64,000 nucleotides of DNA, from assembly GCA_016704895.1 (NCBI GenBank), contig JADIZG010000008.1:1-64000 (forward strand), in the 5' to 3' direction. The notes below the pieces were generated by a model that searched no databases, was not told where the DNA came from, and saw only the letters and a program-made list of their open reading frames with translations. Made by a program: the position numbers and the translations under genes. The DNA comes from Betaproteobacteria bacterium (GTDB taxonomy: Bacteria > Pseudomonadota > Gammaproteobacteria > Burkholderiales > Casimicrobiaceae). Below are positions 8,599-16,016 of this stretch, in pieces. How positions within the stretch are numbered: position 1 is the stretch's first letter; every line of letters begins with the position of its first letter.

Positions 8599-9285
8599 TC
8601 AGAACGGCCGGTTCGCCCGCACGAGCCCCACGCCGATCCCCTCGATCGTGAAAGGCGTCTTCGCCGGGTCGACCTCGATCGGCGCGAACGCCGCGTTCTC
8701 GGGCACCAGCACGATTTCGCGCCCGCGGCGTTTCAGACGCTTGACGGTCACCTCGTCGCCCAGGCGCGCGACGACGATCTGCCCCGAGCGCGCCTCCGCC
8801 GCCTTGTGGACCGCGAGGAGGTCGCCGTCGAGGATGCCCGCGTCCTGCATGCTCGCCCCGCGCACGCGCAACAGGAAGTCGGCATGCGGCGAGAACAGCG
8901 CGGGATCGACCTTGTAGCGGCCCTCGATGTGCTCGGCCGCGAGAATCGGGCTGCCGGCGGCCACGCGTCCCACGAGCGGCAGCGTGCCCTGCATCGGCAG
9001 GCCGGGGAAGTCGCGCAGCCGCAGGCCCCGCGACGTGCCGGGCTTCAGCTCGATCGCGCCCTTCTTCGCGAGCGCCTGCAGGTGGTCCTCGGCCGAGCTC
9101 GCCGTCGAGAACCCGAGGCCCGAGGCGATCTCGGCACGCGTCGGCGGCATGCCCATCGTCTCGATGTGCATGCGGATCCAGTCGAGGATCTGCTGCTGCC
9201 GCGCGGTGAGCCGGGGCGCCTCGATCGAGGCGTCGGACGTCAGGTGCGCGAACGGGCGGCGGGCGGGGGAACGGGGAAAGGGCAT
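8599..9285 (-). CDS. lexA: LexA SOS repressor with altered recognition helix
   Basis: A 228-residue LexA. The start is the ATG giving MPFPRSPARRP; it adds about 22 residues ahead of the usual LTARQQ start. The HTH lies near residues 48-70. The self-cleavage bond is Ala110-Gly111 (LVGRVAAGSP), the catalytic Ser is Ser145 (GASMQD) and the Lys is Lys182 (VTVKRL), so autoproteolysis should be intact. The recognition helix reads STASSAED where E. coli has RSPNAAEE, so the base-contacting Asn41 and Ala42 are both Ser here. Two ACCG-N10-CGGT dyads sit 6 bases upstream, indicating autoregulation. It probably heads a lexA-Cdd1-imuA-imuB transcript. Related lexA2-imuA-imuB-dnaE2 cassettes are known, for example in Pseudomonas putida. 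Confidence 0.96.
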   Translation of the reverse strand: MPFPRSPARRPFAHLTSDASIEAPRLTARQQQILDWIRMHIETMGMPPTRAEIASGLGFSTASSAEDHLQALAKKGAIELKPGTSRGLRLRDFPGLPMQGTLPLVGRVAAGSPILAAEHIEGRYKVDPALFSPHADFLLRVRGASMQDAGILDGDLLAVHKAAEARSGQIVVARLGDEVTVKRLKRRGREIVLVPENAAFAPIEVDPAKTPFTIEGIGVGLVRANRPF

Positions 9286-9291
9286 CGGACC

Positions 9292-9309
9292 ACCGTATGG
9301 ATATGCGGT
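9292..9309. promoter_or_regulatory. LexA-type operator 1 of lexA
   Basis: ACCGTAT-GGAT-ATGCGGT, which differs from the dnaE2 operator at one arm position and in the 4-base centre. It lies 6 bases upstream of the lexA ATG, a normal position for LexA autorepression. Confidence 0.75.
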
Positions 9310-9310
9310 T

Positions 9311-9328
9311 ACCGCAAGTATAGACGGT
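9311..9328. promoter_or_regulatory. LexA-type operator 2 of lexA
   Basis: ACCG-CAAGTATAGA-CGGT keeps the outer ACCG-N10-CGGT half-sites but has a degenerate interior. Its centre is 19 bases from that of operator 1, so two dimers could bind side by side. Confidence 0.55.
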
Positions 9329-9413
9329 AGTGGGTCGTCGTCAAGCCGTGCCGGCCCGGTTGCGCGGGATGCGGCGCACGGGGGTCCCGGGCCGAGCCGG
9401 AGATCGGCTCGCA

Positions 9414-9443
9414 TTGACGCCTGATGCGTGATGCGATAGCATC
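9414..9443 (+). promoter_or_regulatory. Putative vapBC promoter with overlapping dyad
   Basis: A -35 like TTGACG (9414-9419) and a -10 like TAGCAT (9437-9442) are 17 bases apart. A perfect dyad, GATGC-GATA-GCATC (9430-9443), overlaps the -10 and could be the VapB operator. TGATGCG is repeated around it. Confidence 0.5.
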
Positions 9444-9449
9444 TGATGC

Positions 9450-9692
9450 GTGCGCACCACGCTCGACATCGACGACGACGTGCTCCAGGCCGCGAAGGAG
9501 CGCGCGCGCCGCGACGGGCGGACCGCCGGACAGGTCATCTCCGAGCTCGCACGCAGCGCGCTGACGGCGGCACCGGTGCAGGCTGCCATGCGCGAACCGA
9601 AGGCCGTCTACGGATTCCGTCCTTTTCCGAAGCGGGGCGGCGTCGTGACCGGCGAGCAGATCGACCGTCTCCGCGAGGACGACGCGTACTGA
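9450..9692 (+). CDS. vapB: VapB-like ribbon-helix-helix antitoxin
   Basis: An 80-residue antitoxin beginning (GTG start) MRTTLDIDDDVLQAAKERA, the beta-strand plus helix pattern of ribbon-helix-helix DNA-binding antitoxins. RRDGRTAGQVISELARSAL completes the helices, and the C-terminal tail would contact the toxin. The stop codon overlaps the vapC start by one base (TGATG), as usual for toxin-antitoxin pairs. No Shine-Dalgarno sequence is visible before the GTG, and the putative -10 lies only 7 bases upstream, so the mRNA may be leaderless. Autoregulation through the overlapping dyad is likely. Confidence 0.87.
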   Translation: MRTTLDIDDDVLQAAKERARRDGRTAGQVISELARSALTAAPVQAAMREPKAVYGFRPFPKRGGVVTGEQIDRLREDDAY

Positions 9693-10120
9693 TGCGGGCA
9701 CTGCTCGACGTGAACGTGCTGATCGCGCTGCTCGACGCCGATCACTCGCTGCACGAGCGCGCCACCGGATGGTTCGCCGAGCATGCACGGCAGGGCTGGG
9801 CGTCGTGTCCGATCACGCAGAACGGGTGCGTGCGCGTCATGTCGCATCCGGGCTATCCCCATCCGTTGCCGGTGAAGGCGATCGTCGAGCGCCTCGGCGA
9901 AGCCTGCGCCGGCGCGCATCACGCCTTCTGGCCCGACGACGTGAGCATCATCGATCGCGACGTGGCCGATCCGGCCCGCATCCACGGGCCGCGCCAGTTG
10001 ACGGACCTGTACCTGCTGGCGCTCGCCGTCCGCCACGGCGGCCGGCTCGTCACGCTCGATGGGTCGATCGCCCGCGACGCCGTGCGCGGCGCGCAGCCGG
10101 GGCATCTCGTCGTCCTATAG
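9692..10120 (+). CDS. vapC: VapC-like PIN-domain toxin
   Basis: A 142-residue PIN-domain protein: LLDVNVLIALLDADH carries the first metal-binding Asp (Asp6), RQLTDLYLLALAV the third acidic site and RLVTLDGSIARDA the last. PIN toxins of type II systems are Mg-dependent RNases, often cutting tRNA; the target here is unknown. Translationally coupled to vapB. The length and the sequence around TQNGCVRVMSHPGYP fit the TA_VapC subgroup common in proteobacteria. Confidence 0.9.
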   Translation: MRALLDVNVLIALLDADHSLHERATGWFAEHARQGWASCPITQNGCVRVMSHPGYPHPLPVKAIVERLGEACAGAHHAFWPDDVSIIDRDVADPARIHGPRQLTDLYLLALAVRHGGRLVTLDGSIARDAVRGAQPGHLVVL

Positions 10121-10260
10121 CGCGGGCGGGCGCGGCCGCGCCGAAGTGAACTCGCGAACCCCGGCGGGGTCTTATTATTCGACACGAAGCCCGGGCTGCG
10201 CCCGCCGGGATGCCGCGGCCACGATCGCGGCGCGATGCGCCGCCGACCGCGACCGACACG

Positions 10261-11034
10261 ATGAGCCTCCCGAACGATCCCGATCGCCGCCTGCGCCTGC
10301 CGCTGTGGCGCATCGTTGCGGTCGCCGCGCTCGTGCTCGGCTCCGGCGCCGCCCGCGCGGACCTGTGGGCGTACGTCGACGAGACCGGCCGGTCGCACTT
10401 CGCGAGCGAGCAGGTCGATCCGCGCTACCGGTTGTTCTTCCGGGGCCCGTCGAGCCTCGATCCCGCGCCCGCGCTGCCGCCCGCGGCCTCGCCCATCGAC
10501 GCGCTGCGCGAGCATCCGGTGTGGAAGCGCGTCGACGGCCATCCGAACGTCGCGCGCTTCGAGTCGCTCGTCGCGCGCAACGCGCGCGATCAGGGGCTCG
10601 ATCCGGTGCTCGTGAAGGCGGTGATCGCCGCGGAGTCGGGCTACGACCCCGGCGCGGTGTCGGACAAGGGCGCGGTCGGGCTGATGCAGGTGATGCCGGA
10701 CACCGGCGAACGCTACGGCGTGACGGGCGACGCGAAGCGCTCGGTCGCCGACAAGCTCGCGGAGCCGGCGATCAACGTGCGCGTCGGCGCGCGCTACCTC
10801 AAGGACCTGATCGCGCGCTTCGCGGGCGACGTGACGCTCGCGCTCGCCGCGTACAACGCGGGCGAGGGGATCGTCGACCGCTACGGCGGCGTCCCGCCGT
10901 ATCCGGAGACCCAGGCGTACGTGCGTCTCGTCGGCTTGCTGCACGCGGCCTGGCAGCCGGCGTTGCCGCCGCCGGTCCAGGCGTCGCCCGGGCCGCGGCG
11001 CGTCACGATCGCGAAGCCGGGCGCGGCGCGCTGA
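10261..11034 (+). CDS. Lytic transglycosylase with DUF4124-like N-terminus
   Basis: Periplasmic SLT-family lytic transglycosylase, about 257 residues, predicted to cleave peptidoglycan between MurNAc and GlcNAc. The ATG at 10261 gives a signal peptide (WRIVAVAALVLGSGAARA); an upstream ATG at 10210 adds only 17 residues. A DUF4124-like segment (LWAYVDETGRSHFASEQVD) follows. The SLT core has the catalytic Glu in VIAAESGYDPGAVS, then GAVGLMQVMPDTGERYG and ALAAYNAGEGIV. A strong palindrome follows the stop codon and may serve as terminator. Confidence 0.9.
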   Translation: MSLPNDPDRRLRLPLWRIVAVAALVLGSGAARADLWAYVDETGRSHFASEQVDPRYRLFFRGPSSLDPAPALPPAASPIDALREHPVWKRVDGHPNVARFESLVARNARDQGLDPVLVKAVIAAESGYDPGAVSDKGAVGLMQVMPDTGERYGVTGDAKRSVADKLAEPAINVRVGARYLKDLIARFAGDVTLALAAYNAGEGIVDRYGGVPPYPETQAYVRLVGLLHAAWQPALPPPVQASPGPRRVTIAKPGAAR

Positions 11035-11041
11035 GATCGTC

Positions 11042-11066
11042 GGTGTCAGACACCGTGTCTGACACC
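11042..11066. repeat. 25-base palindrome, possible terminator
   Basis: Perfect dyad with 12-base arms GGTGTCAGACAC / GTGTCTGACACC around one central base, 8 bases after the transglycosylase stop. This TGTCAGACA type of palindrome is familiar from dispersed repeats in betaproteobacteria. There is no U-tract, so a terminator role is uncertain. Confidence 0.8.
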
Positions 11067-11139
11067 GGGTTGGGAAGGCGTCGCGCCGCGTGGCCGCGCG
11101 CATTCGCTATCCTTCGCGCATTGCCCCGCGGAGGTCCCC

Positions 11140-11586
11140 GTGAAGGAAACGCTCAAGCCCGGTCTCGAGCACGAGTTGCGCTTCGTCGTCCCGCCGTCGA
11201 AGACGGTGCCGGCGCTCTACCCCGAGTCGGCCGACTTCCAGGCGATGCCCGCGGTGTTCGCGACCGGCTTCCTCGTCGGCTTCCTCGAGTGGGCGTGCCT
11301 GCTCGTCGTCAAGCCGCACCTCGACTGGCCGGCCGAGCAGACGGTGGGCACGCACGTCGACGTGAGCCACGAGGCCGCGACGCCGCCGGGGCTCGTCGTG
11401 ACCGCGCGCGCGAAGCTCGTCGGCGTCGACGGGCGCAAGCTCCGCTTCGAGGTCGAGGCGGACGACGGCATCGACCTGATCGCGCGCGGCACGCACGAGC
11501 GGGTCGTCATCCTGCGCGAGAGGTTCGACGCGAAGGTCGCGGAGAAGGCGGCGGCGGGGTCCGATCCCGGTCGTGGCGGAGTCTGA
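11140..11586 (+). CDS. FlK-like acyl-CoA thioesterase
   Basis: A hot-dog-fold protein of about 148 residues resembling fluoroacetyl-CoA thioesterase FlK. It starts at GTG (KETLKPGLEHELRFVVP after the start). FlK's catalytic residues appear to have counterparts: Thr42 and Glu50 in FATGFLVGFLEWA, and His77 in GTHVDVSHEAATPPG. Most bacterial relatives act on unknown acyl-CoA substrates, so fluoroacetyl-CoA should not be assumed. The last residues (GSDPGRGGV) are encoded by the repeat at 11557-11657, so the native C-terminus has probably been extended. Confidence 0.75.
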   Translation: MKETLKPGLEHELRFVVPPSKTVPALYPESADFQAMPAVFATGFLVGFLEWACLLVVKPHLDWPAEQTVGTHVDVSHEAATPPGLVVTARAKLVGVDGRKLRFEVEADDGIDLIARGTHERVVILRERFDAKVAEKAAAGSDPGRGGV

Positions 11587-11657
11587 CCCCGAACGTCTTC
11601 GCCGGCGCGACCAGGCAAAACCGGGGTCATACCTCGTTGAAGCCAGGGTCGGACCCC
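11557..11657. repeat. GGGGTCCGA/TCGGACCCC inverted repeat between convergent genes
   Basis: GGGGTCCGATCCC (11557-11569) and GGGTCGGACCCC (11646-11657) form a dyad. GTCTGACCCC and GGGGTCAT fragments lie between them. It separates the converging thioesterase and Gfo/Idh genes and supplies the end of the thioesterase reading frame. Related to the GGGGTCAGA repeat family. Confidence 0.7.
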
Positions 11658-11658
11658 T

Positions 11659-12786
11659 CTAGGCCGCCACGTCGACCCACCGGCCCTGCGACGCCATGCA
11701 CGCCTCGATGAACGCCATCGTGTGCGCGCCTTCCTCGATCGTCGGGTAGCGAAACGCCGGCACCGGCTCGCCCAGCGCGCGCAGCATGCGTTCCTGCGCG
11801 ACCTCGGCGTAGATGTTGGCGAACGCCTCGCGCAGGCCTTCCGGATGGCCGCGCGGCGCACGCCCCAGCGCGACGATCTCCGGCGGCAGGTTCGCGTCGC
11901 CGCGGCCGGCCACGCGCGGTCCCTCGTTCAGCATCGCGATCCTCAGGTACGACGGCTCGCGGTGCGACCAGTCGAGCATGCCGTTCGCGCCGTAGACGCG
12001 CAGCCGGATGTCGTTCTCGCTGCCCGCCGCCGCCTGGATCGCGGTGAACGTGCCCGCCAGTCCCCCCTCGAAGCGCAGGAGCGCCGAGACCGTGTCGATC
12101 ACCTCGCGGTTCGGCACGACCGAGATCGCGTCGGCGCACACGCTCGTCACGCGACGGTTCACGGCGAACGACGCCAGGTGCTGCGCATGGCAGCCGATCG
12201 CGCTCATCACGAGCGCGAGCCCGCTGCGCCGCGGGTCGAGCACCCAGCGCAGACGGTTGTTCTGCGGCGCGTCCTCGATGCGCGGCGCGAGCCCGCTCTG
12301 CACGTATTCGACCTGCACGTAGCGCAGCTCGCCGATCGCGCCCGTGTCGACGAGATGGCGCGCGTAGCGCGTCATCGGGTAGGCCGAGTAGCCGTGCGCG
12401 ACCGCGAACAGCCGTCCGTGGCGCCGCGTCCGCATCACGAGGTCGCGGGCCTGGGCGGCGTCGTGCGTGACCGGCTTGTCGCACACGACGTCGAGGCCGG
12501 CGTCGAGCGCCGCGGCCGCGAGCGGGTAGTGCGTGTCGTTCGGCGTCATGATCGCGACCGCCTCGGCCGGATCGGGACGCGCGCGCTCCCCGGCGACGAG
12601 CTCGTCGAGCGTGCCGTAGCAGCGCTCGCGGTCGTAGCCGAGCAACGCGCCGCCGTCGCGCGATCGCGCCGGGTCGCCGGAGAACACGCCGCCGACGACG
12701 CGCCACCAGCCGTCGAGCTCCGCCGCGCTGCGGTGCATGTGCCCGATCCACGATCCCGGGCCGCCGCCCAGGATCGCGAGCCTCAA
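11659..12786 (-). CDS. Gfo/Idh/MocA-family oxidoreductase
   Basis: NAD(P)-dependent oxidoreductase of about 375 residues. The chosen start is TTG at 12786, giving LRLAILGGGPGSWIGHMHR with the Rossmann glycine motif; the frame is open back to 12906 but that part is low-complexity Arg-rich. VAIMTPNDTHYPLAAAALDAG and VVCDKPVTHD (the family's (E/D)KP motif) follow, then an alpha/beta C-terminal domain. Members oxidise or reduce sugars, inositols and related compounds; the substrate is not deducible here. It is followed by the leftward end and a repeat, and the metallo-hydrolase gene upstream runs the same way. Confidence 0.88.
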   Translation of the reverse strand: MRLAILGGGPGSWIGHMHRSAAELDGWWRVVGGVFSGDPARSRDGGALLGYDRERCYGTLDELVAGERARPDPAEAVAIMTPNDTHYPLAAAALDAGLDVVCDKPVTHDAAQARDLVMRTRRHGRLFAVAHGYSAYPMTRYARHLVDTGAIGELRYVQVEYVQSGLAPRIEDAPQNNRLRWVLDPRRSGLALVMSAIGCHAQHLASFAVNRRVTSVCADAISVVPNREVIDTVSALLRFEGGLAGTFTAIQAAAGSENDIRLRVYGANGMLDWSHREPSYLRIAMLNEGPRVAGRGDANLPPEIVALGRAPRGHPEGLREAFANIYAEVAQERMLRALGEPVPAFRYPTIEEGAHTMAFIEACMASQGRWVDVAA

Positions 12787-12936
12787 CGGCCGTCCGAACC
12801 GCGAGCAGGCCCGCCATCGTCGTCTCCGGTCGATCGCGCGACGGCGTCGCGCGGACACCGCGATGATAGGCGACCGGTGCATGCCTGAGGGCGAGGACCT
12901 CCGCACCCGTCACGGCGCGCGCATCGGCGCTTGTCC

Positions 12937-13830
12937 TCAGATGCCGCGGCCCCAGTACTCGCAGAAGCGCTCGACGTTGCCGAACAGGAACATCGAGTAC
13001 GCGCCCCAGCCTTCGTATTTCGGCAACTTCACCGCGCGCATCGCCTCGTCGTTCAGGCACTTGCGCTCGGCGGCGAGCTGCTTCGCGGCGTTCGACACGT
13101 CGGTCATGTAGTCCTTGAGCATGCGGACGTCGTCCTTGGTGCCGAGGCGCCCGCCGGGACCGGGATGGCCGGGGATCATCCGGTCCCATTCCATCGCCAG
13201 CACGCGGTCGAGGCCCGCGAACCAGTCGGGAATGTAGCCGTCCGCCATGTCGCGGAACAGCACCGCCTGGATCGGGATCCAGTCGACGGTGAAGATGATC
13301 CGCTCCTTCGGCAGCAGCATCACGAGCGAGTTGTCGGAGTGGTTGTTGCCGGCGTACAGCAGGTCGACGCGCATGCCGCCCAGCACGATCGAGCTGCCCG
13401 AGTCGTCGACGATCATGTCGGGAACCACGACGTCGGGCGCCTGGAGCGCGACGAGGCGCTTGTGCGCGTTGCGGTGCGCGACGAACACCGCGCCCGCGTC
13501 CTTGAACGGCTTGCCGCCCGCGGCGTGGTCGTAGTGGTGATGGCTGTAGATCACGTACTTGATCGGGGCCTGCGTGATCTTGCGGATCTCCTGCAGGTAC
13601 ACGGCCGGCGCCTGCGGATTGACGTAGCCGATCGGATCGGTCGCGATCACGCCCTCGGGGGTTACGACGAACATCGACTGGTGGCCGCCGGCCCGGAACA
13701 CGTAGACGTTGTCCGCGACCTTCGTCGTCGCGTAGGGCGCCGGCGCGGCGGCAGGGGCCTGCGCGCAGGCGAGCGTGGCGGTGGCGAGCGCAGCGGCGAG
13801 GATCAGCATGCGGGGCAAGGCGAGGTGCAT
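12937..13830 (-). CDS. Exported metallo-beta-lactamase-fold hydrolase
   Basis: A 297-residue protein with an N-terminal signal peptide (MLILAAALATATLACAQA) and an MBL fold: the metal-binding motif YSHHHYDHAAGG, then GNNHSDNSLVMLLP and MIPGHPGPGG supplying further His ligands. VADNVYVFRAGGHQSMFVV is the usual first strand. Probably a periplasmic hydrolase; beta-lactam activity is not implied. It may be co-transcribed with the Gfo/Idh gene 150 bases downstream, and diverges from the alcohol dehydrogenase gene. Confidence 0.9.
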   Translation of the reverse strand: MHLALPRMLILAAALATATLACAQAPAAAPAPYATTKVADNVYVFRAGGHQSMFVVTPEGVIATDPIGYVNPQAPAVYLQEIRKITQAPIKYVIYSHHHYDHAAGGKPFKDAGAVFVAHRNAHKRLVALQAPDVVVPDMIVDDSGSSIVLGGMRVDLLYAGNNHSDNSLVMLLPKERIIFTVDWIPIQAVLFRDMADGYIPDWFAGLDRVLAMEWDRMIPGHPGPGGRLGTKDDVRMLKDYMTDVSNAAKQLAAERKCLNDEAMRAVKLPKYEGWGAYSMFLFGNVERFCEYWGRGI

Positions 13831-14259
13831 CGGGGTCTCCGTAGGTGCGGGTCGTCGGGCGGATGCTGCCCGGCACGGTCGTGGCGGTCAACAGGACAGC
13901 CCCGGAATCCGCCCGCCGGGCCAGCGCGGACCGTTGGCCAAGCGTTGTTGCGCGGCACCGTCGAATCGTACTCGACTGGATGGGGGGCGGTCGGATGGCG
14001 CGGCCTCCTGACCGAGCTCCGGCGTTTCGCGGTGACCGACGGGCCGGGGGCGCGCGGGAGGGAGGACGCGAGGGATCGCCCGAATCGCGCCGCCCGGCTC
14101 GGCAGGGCCGTGCCCGCGTTCGGCCTCTCGCTATCAGCTGGCGCGAAGTGATCCGCAGCTCCCTCGTGGGGACGACGCGTTGACTCCCGTCAACGCGACG
14201 CGCCCGGCGGCTGCTAGCATCGAACGATCCGCCCACCCCGAGAGTCGCCGTTGGCCGCG
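13831..14259. other. Intergenic region between divergent genes
   Basis: A 429-base gap separating the metallo-hydrolase and the alcohol dehydrogenase genes. The only structure I recognise is the TTGAC-N4-GTCAA dyad at 14177-14196. No convincing small gene was seen. Confidence 0.6.
14177..14196. promoter_or_regulatory. Possible FNR/FixK-type box upstream of the alcohol dehydrogenase
   Basis: Perfect dyad GCGTTGAC-TCCC-GTCAACGC. The core, TTGAC-N4-GTCAA (TTGA-N6-TCAA), fits FNR/Anr/FixK-type sites (TTGAT-N4-ATCAA and variants). It lies about 65 bases upstream of the dehydrogenase start, suitable for activation under low oxygen. Confidence 0.6.
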
Positions 14260-15252
14260 ATGCGCATGATGGTGCTCGAGGCGCCGGGCCGCCCGCTCGT
14301 GCTGCGCGAGCGGCCGGTCCCCCGGCCTGCCGACGGCGAGGTGCTGCTCGAGGTATCCGCGTGCGGCGTCTGCCGCACCGACCTGCACCTCGTCGACGGC
14401 GAGCTGTCCGACCCGATGCTGCCCGTCGTGCCCGGCCACGAGATCGTCGGGCGGGTCCTCGCCGCGGGAGCGCGCGTGACCGGAATCCGGACCGGCGACC
14501 GCGTCGGCGTGCCCTGGCTCGCGTCGACCTGCGGCGATTGCCGCTACTGCAACGAGGCGCACGAGAACCTGTGCGAGTCGGCCCGCTACACCGGCTACAC
14601 GCGCGACGGCGGATTCGCGACGCACGCGCTCGCCGATGCGCGTTACGTGTTCCGGCTGCCCGACCGCTACGACGACGTGCACGCGGCGCCGCTGCTGTGC
14701 GCGGGCCTCATCGGCCATCGCGCATGGACGATGGCGGGGCCGGCGCGGACGGTCGGCCTCTACGGGTTCGGCGCGGCGGCGCACCTGATCGCCCAGATCG
14801 CGGTTGCCGACGGCTGCGAGATCTGCGCGTTCACGCGCCCGGGCGACACCGCCGCCCAGGCGCTCGCCCGCGGGCTCGGCGCCGCATGGGCCGGCGGCAG
14901 CGACGAGCCCGCACCCGTCCCGCTCGACGCCGCGATCCTGTTCGCGCCCGCGGGCGCGCTCGTCCCGGTCGCGCTGGCGGCGACGCGTCCGGGCGGCACG
15001 GTCGTGTGCGCGGGCATCCACATGAGCGACATCCCGTCGTTCCCGTACCGGCTCCTGTGGCGCGAGCGGACGCTGCGCTCGGTCGCGAACCTCACGCGGG
15101 CCGACGGCGAGCGGTTCATGGCGGCCGCGGCCCGGATTCCCCTCGACGTCCATGCGACGCCGTATGCGTTCGAGCGCGCCAACGAGGCGCTCGACGACCT
15201 GCGCGCCGGCCGCGTCGCGGGCGCCGCCGTCTTGACGATGCCTGCCGATTAG
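14260..15252 (+). CDS. Zinc-dependent alcohol dehydrogenase family protein
   Basis: Medium-chain dehydrogenase of 330 residues (start ATG 14260, MRMMVLEAPGRP; ATG 14266 also possible). Catalytic zinc ligands appear in VSACGVCRTDLH and VVPGHEIVG; the structural zinc loop is CGDCRYCNEAHENLC. The nucleotide site is GLYGFGAAAHLIAQIA. The length and motifs match the shorter bacterial zinc-binding alcohol dehydrogenase subgroup. It is followed after 43 bases by a phasin gene in the same direction, and a possible FNR box precedes it, suggesting a fermentative or redox-balancing role linked to storage polymer metabolism. The substrate is unknown. Confidence 0.9.
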   Translation: MRMMVLEAPGRPLVLRERPVPRPADGEVLLEVSACGVCRTDLHLVDGELSDPMLPVVPGHEIVGRVLAAGARVTGIRTGDRVGVPWLASTCGDCRYCNEAHENLCESARYTGYTRDGGFATHALADARYVFRLPDRYDDVHAAPLLCAGLIGHRAWTMAGPARTVGLYGFGAAAHLIAQIAVADGCEICAFTRPGDTAAQALARGLGAAWAGGSDEPAPVPLDAAILFAPAGALVPVALAATRPGGTVVCAGIHMSDIPSFPYRLLWRERTLRSVANLTRADGERFMAAAARIPLDVHATPYAFERANEALDDLRAGRVAGAAVLTMPAD

Positions 15253-15295
15253 CGTCAACTGCTTTCCGACGTTCCTCCACCCTCAGGAGTCGACC

Positions 15296-15964
15296 ATGGC
15301 AAGGAAGTCCCCTGCAGCTCCCGCCCCCGAACCCGCCAAGGCGAAGCGCAAGCCGCGCGCGAAAGCCACGCGGCGGCCACCCGCGCAGAAGGCGCTCGGC
15401 ACGCCGCAGTTCGTGATGCCGCCGGGCGCCTCGTACGCGGACATGTCGCGGATGGCGAACATGCTGACGCCCGAGCAGGCGATCGAGCTCTACAAGGCCA
15501 ACGCGCGGATGGCGCTCGACGTCATCAACGCCGCGATCGAGAGCACCGCCAAGCTGCGCAGGCTCCAGTACCAGGGCGAGGAGCAGGCGCGCGAGTTGCA
15601 CAGGAAGGCGGCGAAGTCGGCGTCCGAGGCGAAGGACCCGCATTCGCTGATGGCGGTCGGGCAGGGCGCCGCGCAGGAGGCGCTCGAGAAGTCGATGCAC
15701 TACTGGGGCGAGATGTTCGACCTCATCACCGAGATCCAGAAGCGCGTGTTCACGCTGATCGAGGACCAGGCGTCGGGCATGCCGGGCGTCAAGCAGGCGA
15801 AGGCCGCGATGGCGGCGCTGCCGGACCTGAAGCCGATGCAGAACGTCGTCGAGGCGATGAAAGGCGTCATGGGCGCCGGCGGCAACGCCTTCGAGCAGAT
15901 GCAGAAGGTGATGGCGGACTTCAGCCGCATGGCCCAGCCGCCGAAGTCCGGCGGTCGCCGCTAG
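15296..15964 (+). CDS. Phasin family protein
   Basis: A 222-residue protein with a basic Ala/Pro/Lys-rich N-terminus (MARKSPAAPAPEPAKAKRKP) and a helical, amphipathic phasin region: MLTPEQAIELYKANARMALDVI, EEQARELHRKAAKSASEA and YWGEMFDLITEIQKRVF. Phasins coat polyhydroxyalkanoate granules. A ribosome binding site (CAGGAG) precedes the ATG. The basic, Lys/Pro-rich tail is reminiscent of DNA-binding phasins that attach granules to the nucleoid, but here it is at the N-terminus; that role is only a possibility. Probably co-transcribed with the dehydrogenase upstream. Confidence 0.88.
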   Translation: MARKSPAAPAPEPAKAKRKPRAKATRRPPAQKALGTPQFVMPPGASYADMSRMANMLTPEQAIELYKANARMALDVINAAIESTAKLRRLQYQGEEQARELHRKAAKSASEAKDPHSLMAVGQGAAQEALEKSMHYWGEMFDLITEIQKRVFTLIEDQASGMPGVKQAKAAMAALPDLKPMQNVVEAMKGVMGAGGNAFEQMQKVMADFSRMAQPPKSGGRR

Positions 15965-16016
15965 CGTCATCGCACCGCGGCCGGGCGCGAGCGCGTCCGG
16001 CCGCGTGTCCGCTCCG

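Noticed and set aside
11140..11586. Assignment as a true fluoroacetate-resistance thioesterase
   Set aside because: Only the fold and catalytic residues resemble FlK; no other fluorometabolite genes are present.
11627..14236. Very long leftward open frame (869 residues)
   Set aside because: A shadow of the Gfo/Idh and metallo-hydrolase genes in another frame; composition is Arg/Ala/Gly-rich without motifs.
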